Shown one piece after another: positions 1 through 7,694 of a stretch of DNA of 64,000 bases (position 1 is the first letter of the stretch; every line of letters starts with the position of its first letter). The position numbers and the translations under genes were made by a program. The DNA is from a virus. The notes beneath the pieces were generated by a model. It was not told the origin of the DNA, did not search any database, and saw nothing but the letters and a program-made list of their open reading frames with translations. The DNA is taken from the IMG/VR virus record IMGVR_UViG_3300021579_000001, positions 27,323-91,322 of that record; one strand, 5' to 3'.

Positions 1-310
1 TGAGCTTTACTACGCCAGCGAGTTCTCCTAGAACGGTAGCTGCTTGGCTATGAAGGACTGAGCCCTCCATAGCAATGTCGTAAACATCGTTAACGTTACC
101 TTCTAAGAAGTCAAACTTAGAAGCAACCCACTCTGAAATGTCTGCTAGTCGTTGAACGCCTCGGTAGGGGGATGAATACACCCATGTTTCGTGATTTTCA
201 GGACGAGCAATCTCAACTGCGGACATTGCAAACCCTGTCAGGGATTGGTCAATCCCAATCCCCACAGGTACTCCTGGGGTTAGACCACCATCAAAAACTT
301 TTTCAGACAT
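1..310 (-). CDS. RuvC-like Holliday junction resolvase (partial, runs off the left edge)
   Basis: An open frame starts with ATG at 310 and continues past the window edge; about 103 codons are visible. The N-terminus has the RNase H-fold pattern GIDQSLTGFA, with the first catalytic Asp. Further on are AMEG (likely catalytic Glu) and LGELAGVVK, which matches the ELxGxVK strand of RuvC-type resolvases. Such enzymes cleave four-way junctions in replicating or packaged phage DNA. The start overlaps the stop of the upstream gene by a few bases, so translation is probably coupled. The C-terminal catalytic Asp residues lie outside the window, so activity cannot be judged. The family call rests on motif pattern only. 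Confidence 0.7.
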   Translation of the reverse strand, partial: MSEKVFDGGLTPGVPVGIGIDQSLTGFAMSAVEIARPENHETWVYSSPYRGVQRLADISEWVASKFDFLEGNVNDVYDIAMEGSVLHSQAATVLGELAGVVKL

Positions 311-848
311 TTTCAGGAACCTTAAGGTCAGCCATATCATGTAGCTCTGCGATGGGCACTGCGTAGTTTCCTACACCATACGGCATCATGTGGCGAATGT
401 CTGCGCACTCACTTCCTCGCATCCACCCAACTGCACGGAAAGCTGGGGCTTTGTACCCATCGGCAGGATTACGTCGGGTCTTTTGCTCAGGCCCACCCAC
501 GATAAGAATGTACGTTTCATCAGGGCTATCCACACCATCCTTATACCGCAAAGACCACTTAGGATATCCAGGAATGTCTTTTGTAAAAGAGTATCGCACC
601 TCAAAACCTGGGATGTCTAGCTTGTTTTTAAAGGTGTTTACGTGTGGCTCAAAGTCATTCATGCCAAGCATACGGGCAGCCGCAATCTCAGAAGCTGCAC
701 AAATCATGTGCTGCCAAGCTTCCCAAATGTCTCCTTCACTGTAGTTACGGTTACGCTCAGGTTGACCAAGCATAGGAAGTTGACGTTCCCAGCCTACCCT
801 TGCTGCTAGGGCCTCTTCTTCGGCAGTCAGTTGATAAATCCAGCTCAT
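303..848 (-). CDS. Conserved phage protein, possible PD-(D/E)XK-like fold
   Basis: A 181-aa soluble protein. It has a helix with ASEIAAARMLGM, a strand pair FEVRYS and TYILIVGG, and a closing GWMRGSECA segment. This order (Glu-containing helix, EVR strand, YxLIVG strand, W-x-RG) resembles a small family of phage proteins thought to have a restriction-endonuclease-like fold. I do not see a clear catalytic lysine, so it may be a non-catalytic member. It overlaps the dNMP kinase stop by ATGA and the RuvC-like start by 8 nt, so it belongs to the DNA-metabolism operon. Function is otherwise unknown. Confidence 0.55.
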   Translation of the reverse strand: MSWIYQLTAEEEALAARVGWERQLPMLGQPERNRNYSEGDIWEAWQHMICAASEIAAARMLGMNDFEPHVNTFKNKLDIPGFEVRYSFTKDIPGYPKWSLRYKDGVDSPDETYILIVGGPEQKTRRNPADGYKAPAFRAVGWMRGSECADIRHMMPYGVGNYAVPIAELHDMADLKVPENV

Positions 849-1396
849 GACCAGGCCGACATAGATGACATTAGGATGTTGACTTTTGCAGAAAGCTGGT
901 GCAAAGTTCCACGGTTTCCGATTACGTAGTCCGCCTCATAGTTAGCGAGTTGGTGTTCAGACACGTGAGAGTTGGCTGGCCCAATGTTAGGCTTGGTTAC
1001 CCTGATTATGATGCCCCCTCGGTTCTTAATAGCGGCTACTTCATGCAGAAATCGAACATCTGGAATAACTAGGTCTTTAATTCCAGAGGCGTTTTTGAAA
1101 GTCATGTCAACCCACAGGTTTTTGCCGAACATACGCTGACCAACTTCAGTTCCCATGCGCTGTAGCAGACCTCGAATCTCGGGACTTCCTGCCTTAATCT
1201 CATCCCAAGTCAAAGTGTCAATCAACTGGGAAAGGTGTGTGTGCGTACCATTGAAAGAAACAATAGGGTCTAGAGCAACTAGTGCTTCCCTGATAGGGTC
1301 TGCAAAAGACATTTTCTGAAAGTCGTAGTCTTTAACGAGAAAGTTAGCAATGGTGTCTTTGCCACTGCGCGCAGGGCCGATAATCCCGATTAGCAT
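845..1396 (-). CDS. Deoxynucleoside monophosphate kinase-like P-loop kinase
   Basis: A 183-aa protein with an N-terminal P-loop GPARSGKDT (residues 7-15), followed by FADPIREAL, the typical LID/substrate-side motif of phage dNMP kinases (T4 gp1 type) and related dephospho-CoA kinase-like proteins. DVRFLHE near residue 110 and a C-terminal NRGTLHQL segment also fit the family. The likely role is phosphorylation of dNMPs to dNDPs to feed phage DNA synthesis. The start ATG overlaps the upstream stop by one base and the stop overlaps the downstream start by ATGA. Substrate cannot be read from sequence, so a broader nucleotide kinase role is possible. Confidence 0.8.
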   Translation of the reverse strand: MLIGIIGPARSGKDTIANFLVKDYDFQKMSFADPIREALVALDPIVSFNGTHTHLSQLIDTLTWDEIKAGSPEIRGLLQRMGTEVGQRMFGKNLWVDMTFKNASGIKDLVIPDVRFLHEVAAIKNRGGIIIRVTKPNIGPANSHVSEHQLANYEADYVIGNRGTLHQLSAKVNILMSSMSAWS

Positions 1397-1854
1397 TAGA
1401 ACGCATCCTTCCTGAATGTGCGTGAGTCATTAGAGCGTCGTGTGATTTCACGGCTTACTAGCGATAGGTCACGTTCGTAGTTTTGCAAAAGCATTTCCAC
1501 GAGTTTTCGATATGCGTACTTTTCTTCGTACTCAACATCTAAGTCATGAATGTCTTGGTTAGCAGCAATCTCCGCCTTGATGGCGGTGACCCTCTCGCCC
1601 TTTACCTGAGCTCCCATGCGTTTTACCATCATGGTGTTTTCTAGGTATTCCTTCTTCTTCAGCAAAGACCGCTCTTCCAGCTGGGCTAGTGTGAGCTGAG
1701 AGTTAATGTAGTCAGTCCAAGAAGTTAGGCGAGTAAACAACCCGCCAAGTTCTTCAGAGCCAATAGAGGTGATGTCTTGAGGAAGAGTTACTTGGTCGTC
1801 TTCGGGCTTAGCGAATCGTAAACCCCAACTGTTGAACTTTTCTACTGCGCTCAT
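1396..1854 (-). CDS. Hypothetical protein of the replication/recombination operon
   Basis: A 152-aa protein when started at ATG 1854, where a TAATG overlap with the upstream nuclease stop decides the start. A longer frame to 1878 exists but would lie inside the upstream gene. The middle is strongly helical and charged (repeated E/K/R, for example SLLKKKEYLENTM), compatible with a coiled coil. The C-terminus is basic (ITRRSNDSRTFRK). There are no recognised catalytic motifs. Sandwiched between a Cas4-like nuclease and a nucleotide kinase, it may be an accessory recombination factor, but that is context only. Confidence 0.65.
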   Translation of the reverse strand: MSAVEKFNSWGLRFAKPEDDQVTLPQDITSIGSEELGGLFTRLTSWTDYINSQLTLAQLEERSLLKKKEYLENTMMVKRMGAQVKGERVTAIKAEIAANQDIHDLDVEYEEKYAYRKLVEMLLQNYERDLSLVSREITRRSNDSRTFRKDAF

Positions 1855-2702
1855 TAGTCCTCCTTGTATGGGGCGCACTGCTTGCAGACTCCGCCTGGTA
1901 CGTTGTTACATTTAGGTGCCACGCCCTCAGCAAGAGCATCAACTACAAACTGTGCTCCCTCGAAGATGTGAGCCACTAGTTCGTAGTCCGCACGAATCGG
2001 AGGGAACTCACGGATAGACTGGTCCGCCTTTAGTTCATATAAGAAAGTAATCTCGTGAACTTCGTGACCCATACGACGCATAAGCTCTAGATACATTTGA
2101 CCTTGCAAAATGTGAGAGCCGAATGGGCGCTTGATAAGCTTCCATGCTTCCATGAAATCTCCGTTAGCTTCCTGCATTAGCTGCGGAGCTTCAGAGCGAA
2201 TAGTTCCTGGACCCACTGACTTAATCTCGATTAGGGTGTCTGCACCGATACCTTTAATCCAGCCGTCAGTGTGTCCAGCAATACGTAGGTCATTATCAAC
2301 CAAGGTGACTTCATCGTAGATGAGTTTGCTAGAAGGGGCGTCACAAGCCATGCAGTTTGAAGGGCTAGTTCCCCAAGTAACACGGTCACAAACTAGGCAC
2401 TTAAATTTGCCATGAAGAACTCCCATTTCTTGGAAGTACTTTTGCCATTTTGCGTGAATAGCATGGCCTTCATCAAAGATACTCTGCAGACGCAGTGGTG
2501 GCTTTTCAGCAACTTTAGTGTGCCCTTTTAGCAGAAAGTATGAGGCTCGCTTGCACCAGTCGCGCTTAATAATTTCAGAGGGGTGCAGCACGGTGGTGCT
2601 GCGGTCACCCACTGGACGAGCAAGCAAGTAACGCTCGACGTCTCCTAAAAGCCTAGTTGGTTTTGCCTTAGCATCAAGAAACTTTTTTAGGTCCGATACC
2701 AT
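1854..2702 (-). CDS. Cas4/RecB-like PD-(D/E)XK exonuclease with Fe-S cysteines
   Basis: A 282-aa protein. The nuclease core shows GHTDGW (Asp146) and LIEIKS (Glu159, Lys161), the D-x(n)-E-x-K signature of RecB-family nucleases. Cys50 in DWCKRASYF and three C-terminal cysteines (265, 273, 276) match the split 4Fe-4S arrangement of Cas4/AddB-type exonucleases. An extra CxxC...CxxC pair (102/105 and 117/120) looks like a zinc ribbon inserted before the core. It likely resects double-strand ends for recombination together with the nearby RecA-like protein. It is not part of a CRISPR locus. The start overlaps the WhiB gene by 29 nt. Confidence 0.85.
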   Translation of the reverse strand: MVSDLKKFLDAKAKPTRLLGDVERYLLARPVGDRSTTVLHPSEIIKRDWCKRASYFLLKGHTKVAEKPPLRLQSIFDEGHAIHAKWQKYFQEMGVLHGKFKCLVCDRVTWGTSPSNCMACDAPSSKLIYDEVTLVDNDLRIAGHTDGWIKGIGADTLIEIKSVGPGTIRSEAPQLMQEANGDFMEAWKLIKRPFGSHILQGQMYLELMRRMGHEVHEITFLYELKADQSIREFPPIRADYELVAHIFEGAQFVVDALAEGVAPKCNNVPGGVCKQCAPYKED

Positions 2703-3042
2703 CTTGTTCTCCCGTGTCTAATTGAAAGATGTACTCTTTCAATGTCATTTGTGTTCTGTATTTTCTTTGCCATTTTCTGACTAAAGCGTTTCTCTCTCGA
2801 TGAGACATCCCGCCCCAGATTCCATAAGGCTCTTCGGTTTGGACTGCTTCCCAAAGACAGTCAAGTCTGACAGGGCACGGTAGAGTGTTACCGTCTCCTT
2901 TACAGTAGCTCTTTGCTTCTGCAGCAATCTTGCTGTAAAGGGCCTTGTCTCTTGGTGGGAAGAAAATGTCGGGGTCTTCGACTCCGTCACATTCTGCCAA
3001 ATAGCGCCAAGATTGGTCATCGTTCTGAAAGAGGTTTAGCAA
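2674..3042 (-). CDS. whiB: WhiB-family Fe-S transcriptional regulator
   Basis: A 122-aa protein with four cysteines (18, 47, 56, 62) and the diagnostic GIWGGM turn (74-79), followed by a basic tail RKWQRKYR for DNA binding. WhiB proteins bind a 4Fe-4S cluster and partner the primary sigma factor. They occur in Actinobacteria and their phages, which is the best host indicator here. The usual spacing is C-x2-C-x5-C, but here it is C47-x8-C56-x5-C62, an insertion of about six residues in the cluster loop. In phages it probably modulates host transcription. The gene overlaps both neighbours, by 26 and 29 nt. Confidence 0.9.
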   Translation of the reverse strand: MLNLFQNDDQSWRYLAECDGVEDPDIFFPPRDKALYSKIAAEAKSYCKGDGNTLPCPVRLDCLWEAVQTEEPYGIWGGMSHRERNALVRKWQRKYRTQMTLKEYIFQLDTGEQDGIGPKKVS

Positions 3043-3346
3043 GTTTTTCCCGTATCTCTAAGAAATCTGTTTCTAGTAAAAGAACATAGTCCTCACCATC
3101 AAGGTGAATTCCAAATACGGGTGTGCGACCATCCATGATGGCTTCGTTAGTTATTTTTTTCAATTCAGCAGAGGTAATAGTTTTAGACTTCTTACCTGTC
3201 CACTTGTGTTCTACCAGTAAGTCATCGCTCCGCACATCTCCTTTGCGGGACCAAAAAGCCCCAGAAGCAGCATTGACTTGCCCTCCAATTGCTTTAGCAA
3301 TTCGACGCTCATGCTTCTGGGACTGCTTTTGGCCTTCTGACTTCAT
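3017..3346 (-). CDS. Hjc-like Holliday junction resolvase / small PD-(D/E)XK nuclease
   Basis: A 109-aa protein. It carries Glu13 in an N-terminal helix, GDV (Asp37), and LLVEHKWT with Glu46 and Lys48, which together form the D-x(n)-E-x-K catalytic set of small archaeal-type junction resolvases and related nucleases. A final strand DYVLLLETDF completes the fold. The length is typical for Hjc-like enzymes. It likely resolves branched recombination or replication intermediates. It is notable next to the RuvC-like gene at the left edge, since the phage would then carry two junction nucleases of different folds. It overlaps WhiB by 26 nt. Confidence 0.7.
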   Translation of the reverse strand: MKSEGQKQSQKHERRIAKAIGGQVNAASGAFWSRKGDVRSDDLLVEHKWTGKKSKTITSAELKKITNEAIMDGRTPVFGIHLDGEDYVLLLETDFLEIREKLAKPLSER

Positions 3347-3570
3347 TAAATCTGTGCGCCCTTAACAACCGTACGTACAGACTCTGCCATAGAAATAGCC
3401 ACTGGTGGATAGCCATTATCTAAAGTTACAGGAGCAAACAGTTCCTCGAAACGACGTAGAAGTTCAATACGAAGCTCTTCCGCACCTTCTTCACGAAGTT
3501 CTTGGCGCATTGACTCTTCGTACTGTTCGTACGCTTCGTGGTTAACGCTCAACTCACTCATCTTGCTCAT
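3346..3570 (-). CDS. Hypothetical acidic helical protein
   Basis: A 74-aa protein when started at ATG 3570, which has AAGGAG six bases upstream. ATG 3573 sits too close to it, and ATG 3561 is a further alternative. The longer frame to 3615 overlaps RecA without a ribosome-binding site. The sequence is glutamate-rich and helical (YEQYEESMRQELREEGAEEL), with no known domain. It lies directly downstream of the RecA-like gene with a short overlap, so it may be co-translated. Function unknown. Confidence 0.6.
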   Translation of the reverse strand: MSKMSELSVNHEAYEQYEESMRQELREEGAEELRIELLRRFEELFAPVTLDNGYPPVAISMAESVRTVVKGAQI

Positions 3571-4612
3571 CATTGTCTCCTTCTGAGAAAACCATTTTTG
3601 CGGATAGAACTTCATTGCGAAGCTCTTGGAACAAGTCTACATCTTCACGTACCGAGTTAGCAAATGCTTCACTGCCATTCCACTTGCGGTCTTTGTAGTA
3701 AATCCAGCCACCTTTTCGGTCAACTACCTGCTGAATGATAGACAAGGCAACAACTTCTTTAGCGGTGTCAAAGTCTCCTGGGGAGTAGATGCTATGTTCT
3801 TTGAAGTAGAAGTCCACAGAAGCTACCTGATAAGGTGGCGCAGTTTTGTTCTTAACCGTCTTCATAATAATCTGCTGACCTACACGCTTTTCGTTTTCTC
3901 CTGAGCCTGCCTTAATCCAGTCTTTACGACGAACCTCGGTGCGGGTGAAGTAGGCGTAGTCTTTGCCCTGTCCACCTGGAGTCGTACGTGGGTCTCCGTG
4001 CATTACACCAATCTTCATACGGTACTGATTGATGATGATGCCTAGGATAGGGCGTTCCGATTCTGTAAGGCTACGCTTGATAGCAGCACCTGCTTTACGG
4101 AAAAACTTGTTGGTTAGAAGAGCGCCACGACCTACAGTCATTTCATCCATGCTCTTCTCGTCTTCTGGCCCTGGGATTAGCGCAGGAAGAGAGTCAATTA
4201 CAATAGCGTCAATAGACCGCGACTCAGCGAATGCGATTACCGCATCGTAGGCTTCTTCCATGATGTTGGTCTCAATGACGATTACTCGGGAAGTGTCTAC
4301 ACCACAAAACTCGGCATACTCTGGAACCCACTGCTCAGCAGCAACCCACACAGCGATGAACTCTGAGTTGATGCTCTGGTTGGCAGCAATAGTTTTAAGG
4401 GCCAAGGCCGTCTTACCGTGGCTTGGCTCTCCCACAAGTTCGTTCCATTGGTTTGCGGGGAACCCACCGCCCAGGATGTAGTCGTAGGTAGTCGAGCCTG
4501 TAGTAAACCGCTGAAGAAGGTCTGCGCGGATACTTTCCCCAACTACTACCGCCTCATGGCCCAACTTCTTGTTGATTTGTGCCATGATTTTTTTAGCTTC
4601 TAGGTTAATCAT
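3554..4612 (-). CDS. RecA/UvsX-like recombinase
   Basis: A 352-aa protein. Walker A is GEPSHGKT (61-68) and Walker B is DAIVIDSLPAL. A MTVGRGALLTNKFFRKA segment and IIINQYRMK match the RecA/RadA core strand and L1 region. DPRTTPGGQGKDYAYF resembles the RecA L2/core segment. It would form the strand-exchange filament on single-stranded DNA for recombination-dependent replication and repair. Neighbours (Cas4-like nuclease, Hjc-like resolvase, SSB, polymerase) form a complete recombination set. A phage-type RecA rather than UvsX or DnaB-like ATPase is favoured by the GxxxGKT loop and downstream RecA-like motifs. Confidence 0.88.
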   Translation of the reverse strand: MINLEAKKIMAQINKKLGHEAVVVGESIRADLLQRFTTGSTTYDYILGGGFPANQWNELVGEPSHGKTALALKTIAANQSINSEFIAVWVAAEQWVPEYAEFCGVDTSRVIVIETNIMEEAYDAVIAFAESRSIDAIVIDSLPALIPGPEDEKSMDEMTVGRGALLTNKFFRKAGAAIKRSLTESERPILGIIINQYRMKIGVMHGDPRTTPGGQGKDYAYFTRTEVRRKDWIKAGSGENEKRVGQQIIMKTVKNKTAPPYQVASVDFYFKEHSIYSPGDFDTAKEVVALSIIQQVVDRKGGWIYYKDRKWNGSEAFANSVREDVDLFQELRNEVLSAKMVFSEGDNDEQDE

Positions 4613-4805
4613 TATGCTCCTTCTTTAGGTCTTCTAGAAGAACATCTGCGATGTCCTCCAACAAACTGGCGTCTTTCTCGCCCTCTTCTCCTGCAACACT
4701 GCGCAGGTCTTGGGCAACAGACTTCATAAAGTCTGTGGTGTGGTAGATTCCATCGTTGAACCCTACCTCATAGTGGCGCTTCAAGTCTTCCTGGAATCCA
4801 TCCAT
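4605..4805 (-). CDS. Hypothetical small acidic protein
   Basis: A 66-aa protein, acidic and predicted helical (EEGEKDASLLEDIADVLLEDL). The start overlaps the upstream stop by one base and the end overlaps RecA by 8 nt. No recognised motif. Its retention between RecA and a zinc-ribbon protein with tight overlaps supports it being a real gene, possibly a recombination accessory protein. Function unknown. Confidence 0.6.
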   Translation of the reverse strand: MDGFQEDLKRHYEVGFNDGIYHTTDFMKSVAQDLRSVAGEEGEKDASLLEDIADVLLEDLKKEHND

Positions 4806-5203
4806 TACTGAACCCTCGCAATCGCTTCGCTAGCACTAGAGATAGGGTTCCAGTTATTGGTAGCGTCGTTTCCTAGCGCAGGTTGCGTAGCGCCTTCAAC
4901 ATGCGCACCAGCGAGGCCACCGTAACGCGAGCCTGACTGCTGAATGGGATACCCACAGTCGTAACAGCGGAATGAAGTTTGAGCCGTAGCAGCAAAGTAG
5001 TTCCCCGACCCGCAGTCAGGACACGTAGCAACACTTTTAGCGGACTGCGCTTTTGACTCGGATGTTTGCGGCTGTTGAAACGCAGGCATCGGAGTCATTG
5101 GTAGCTGTGACGGTGGGGTTGGCAGGTTTGGCTGCCGATTAGGCTGAGGGGTAGGTACAGGTGGAGTGTTTAGTTTTTTTGCCCACCAGTCTGCGTTATT
5201 CAT
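4805..5203 (-). CDS. Proline-rich protein with zinc ribbon
   Basis: A 132-aa protein. The N-terminal half is a low-complexity Pro/Gln linker (PPVPTPQPNRQPN), likely disordered. The middle has CPDCGSGNY and RCYDCGYP, two CxxC knuckles spaced like a zinc ribbon. The tail is polar and disordered. Zinc ribbons of this type bind nucleic acid or protein. It is co-encoded with RecA and polymerase, so a role in recombination or replication protein contacts is plausible but unproven. Overlaps with neighbours are 1 and 4 nt. Confidence 0.7.
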   Translation of the reverse strand: MNNADWWAKKLNTPPVPTPQPNRQPNLPTPPSQLPMTPMPAFQQPQTSESKAQSAKSVATCPDCGSGNYFAATAQTSFRCYDCGYPIQQSGSRYGGLAGAHVEGATQPALGNDATNNWNPISSASEAIARVQ

Positions 5204-5613
5204 CGTTTATCCTTTATTGGTGCGAGTAGACCCATGTCGATTAACTGTGAAACTGCTCCGACAAGTGCAGAAAAAGCGAACTCTTCCATCATCTTCTTGC
5301 TTTGCAGCCAAACCTCGTCAGCTACTCCTTGAAGTTCCTCAGGAAGGTTTTTTTGCTGAAAGGTAGTGGTTCCTTCCGCTAGGGTTTTTGCATAAGCAAA
5401 AAGTAGCGGAATAAGGAAAGACACCCGCTCAACACGGGTATCGCTCTCCTGCTCTTCGTGCTCAGCGACTTCGTCACTAACTACTGAGCAACCAAGTAGG
5501 TAACTGATTTCATGTGCATTCTGAATCTGTGAGTCTAGGATAAACCCACGAGTTCGTTTTGACATGTCTGCCATAGTTAGCGCAGGGCGCTTACGCGTTT
5601 TCTTTTTAAACAT
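5200..5613 (-). CDS. Hypothetical protein upstream of polymerase-recombination genes
   Basis: A 137-aa protein with a very basic N-terminus (KKKTRKRPAL) that could bind nucleic acid, an acidic patch EVAEHEEQESD and a helical C-terminal half. No catalytic motif is recognised. It overlaps the zinc-ribbon gene by 4 nt and abuts the DNA polymerase stop by 1 nt, so it is part of the polymerase operon. Function unknown. Confidence 0.65.
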   Translation of the reverse strand: MFKKKTRKRPALTMADMSKRTRGFILDSQIQNAHEISYLLGCSVVSDEVAEHEEQESDTRVERVSFLIPLLFAYAKTLAEGTTTFQQKNLPEELQGVADEVWLQSKKMMEEFAFSALVGAVSQLIDMGLLAPIKDKR

Positions 5614-7616
5614 TATTTAGCCTGACCCCATTTGTCTACGATGTATACTTCTGCTTTTAATGGTACTCGTATTTGTGGCAAATTGATACCCTCCATAGAC
5701 TCCCGAATAGCGTCAGCAACTTCTTCTGCACGGTCTTCAGGGCAGATGGTGACCAACTCATCGTGAACAGTGAGGACCACGTTGATGTCGGGCTCATTGA
5801 TGAAGCAGGAGTGAGCACGAACAATCGCTAGCTTCATAATGTCCGCAGCTGAACCCTGAATCATGGTGTTAAACGCTTGGCGCTCAGCACGTGACAACAG
5901 CCCCTGTTCTTTAGACAGTAGGTCTGGGATGTAGCGCCTACGTCCGAACAAAGTTTCCACATAAGGTAGCGGTGACTTATTACGGGCTAAACGGATAACG
6001 CTGTTCTTGTATTTAGAGATAGTCGCAAACTCTGTTTCAAAACGAGTAAGAAGTGCCTTAGCTTCTTTTACAGTACAACCGATAGACGAAGCAATCTTGT
6101 CAGGACCAACACCGTAAGAGATGGCTAGAACAAGCACCTTACCCGCTTTGCGGTCAACACCCATGGTGTCACCGATTGTGGTGTAGATGTCCCCACCAGT
6201 TAGGTAGTTATCTACAAGCACAGGGTCGTTGGCTAAAGACGCAATGACACGAGGTTCAATCTGCGAGTAGTCCGCCACTACTAACTTGTGACCTGGAGGA
6301 GCCACAAACAAGTTGCGAACCAACTTACCATAGTCGCCTGATGATGGGATGTTCTGCAAGTTAGGCTCAGAAGAACTTAGACGACCAGTTTCAGCACCAT
6401 GAGATTTGAAGTTAGTGTGCACACGCCCATTGATAAGCAACGAACGTTTTTCGATAAGAGTCTTCTTACCGTTGGTCTCACGCTCAACCATACCGCCAGT
6501 GTATGGGGTAACGTAAGTGGTCATTAGCTTGTTTAAGTCGGAATACTCCAGAAGAGCATCCACAAGAGCGTCTTTTCCGCGATAGAAATCTAGTGCGTCT
6601 GCTGCCACTGAGAAATGAGTATGGTTCAGTTCGCCCTTACTACGGTAAACCTGACGTCCCTTATCAGTGAGAGTATTACCAAACTTAGGATTCATGGGTA
6701 GGCGAGGACGAGCCTCAGGGCTGGAAACTCCATAAAGCAGGCGTTGCTTGGTAGGAACCGAGTTAATCGCAAATGGCTCTCCTGCTACCTTGAATGCTTT
6801 AGCCTTAGCCGCCTCTTTGTCGTTACCAATTTGCTCTGCTAGAATGGCCAACTGTTCTTGGTCGATGTACGCACCAACAAGCTCCATGTCGGATAGCGCA
6901 GCTAGTACATCCATCTCTAGACGCCATACACGACGTAGGTTACCCATAATCTTACGGTCAAGAACCTTGTACAGTTCCCAAGTAAGCTGAGAGTCAATAC
7001 CAGAGTAGTTGGCTACATCTGTAAAAGAGTGCAAAGCAACATTCTCTCCGATGCCCTTAGACATGTCTACGCCAAGCTCACGCTCAACACACGCCTTGAG
7101 ACCCAAAGAGTTTTTGTTCATGTTGTTGGTAATCATCGCAGCGGTCAGTGTGTCAAAGTATGGCTTACTAGGAATTTTTCCACCGTAGTATTTAGCAATC
7201 GACTTGAGGTCAAACTTTGCATTGTGAGCAATCTTTAGCGCAGGACCAAACAACAGAGGTTCGATGGCGTCAAATACTTGTCGTGGGGTAAGCTGCGCTG
7301 GAGGTTCTGAGAACTTAGCTACCCACTTCTTTTCGTCTTTAGAGTAGTGAGTGTCTTGAAGTTCTTTACCCTCGGCAAGACGGCGCTGACCAACAATCAG
7401 CAGGGGCTTACTCCATGAGTCAAACTCACCGTTAGGGTGTCCCATAGGGATAACGTCTGTGCGCCCCTCGGTAGCAAAAGAAATCCAGCAAACGTCATTG
7501 ATTACTGGGTAAAGGCGGTTTTCACCAATGGTCTCAACGTCAAACGCAAATGCGTCAACGGAGCTGTAAAAAGAAACAAACTCTTCGAGCTGTTCTTTAG
7601 TAGTAATAATGTTCAT
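5613..7616 (-). CDS. polA: Family A DNA polymerase with 3'-5' exonuclease domain
   Basis: A 667-aa protein started at ATG 7616, where GAGG lies upstream. A longer frame to 7682 would begin inside a terminator hairpin and is rejected. The exonuclease domain has FDVET (Asp26, Glu28), HNAKFDL and YSGIDS. The polymerase domain has motif A ADYSQIEPR, an O-helix with R-x3-K ending in AISYG, the Q-helix segment FNTMIQGSAAD, and motif C VHDEL. No 5'-3' exonuclease domain is present, as usual for phage replicative PolA. At the position equivalent to Phe762 of E. coli Pol I there is a leucine, a substitution known in other viral PolA enzymes and linked to altered fidelity and speed. Confidence 0.95.
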   Translation of the reverse strand: MNIITTKEQLEEFVSFYSSVDAFAFDVETIGENRLYPVINDVCWISFATEGRTDVIPMGHPNGEFDSWSKPLLIVGQRRLAEGKELQDTHYSKDEKKWVAKFSEPPAQLTPRQVFDAIEPLLFGPALKIAHNAKFDLKSIAKYYGGKIPSKPYFDTLTAAMITNNMNKNSLGLKACVERELGVDMSKGIGENVALHSFTDVANYSGIDSQLTWELYKVLDRKIMGNLRRVWRLEMDVLAALSDMELVGAYIDQEQLAILAEQIGNDKEAAKAKAFKVAGEPFAINSVPTKQRLLYGVSSPEARPRLPMNPKFGNTLTDKGRQVYRSKGELNHTHFSVAADALDFYRGKDALVDALLEYSDLNKLMTTYVTPYTGGMVERETNGKKTLIEKRSLLINGRVHTNFKSHGAETGRLSSSEPNLQNIPSSGDYGKLVRNLFVAPPGHKLVVADYSQIEPRVIASLANDPVLVDNYLTGGDIYTTIGDTMGVDRKAGKVLVLAISYGVGPDKIASSIGCTVKEAKALLTRFETEFATISKYKNSVIRLARNKSPLPYVETLFGRRRYIPDLLSKEQGLLSRAERQAFNTMIQGSAADIMKLAIVRAHSCFINEPDINVVLTVHDELVTICPEDRAEEVADAIRESMEGINLPQIRVPLKAEVYIVDKWGQAK

Positions 7617-7639
7617 TATGCGCCTCGCAAAAATTAAGA

Positions 7640-7682
7640 GTGGGAGACCAGGACAGAAGGGAGTAAGAACCTGGTCTCCCAC
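7640..7682 (-). terminator. Intrinsic terminator after the SSB gene
   Basis: A perfect 13-bp inverted repeat (arms 7640-7652 and 7670-7682, 17-nt loop). On the minus strand the stem is followed by TCTTAATTTTT. It lies between the SSB stop and the polymerase start, so it would limit read-through from the abundant SSB message into polymerase. Confidence 0.85.
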
Positions 7683-7694
7683 ATGGGGGATGGA

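Noticed and set aside
172-744. Plus-strand frames opposite the first two minus-strand genes
   Set aside because: They overlap well-supported minus genes and lack start signals; the minus frame at 1-310 has RuvC motifs.
7617-7682. N-terminal extension of the DNA polymerase to 7682
   Set aside because: It would be encoded by the terminator hairpin and lacks a ribosome-binding site; ATG 7616 starts right before the exonuclease domain.
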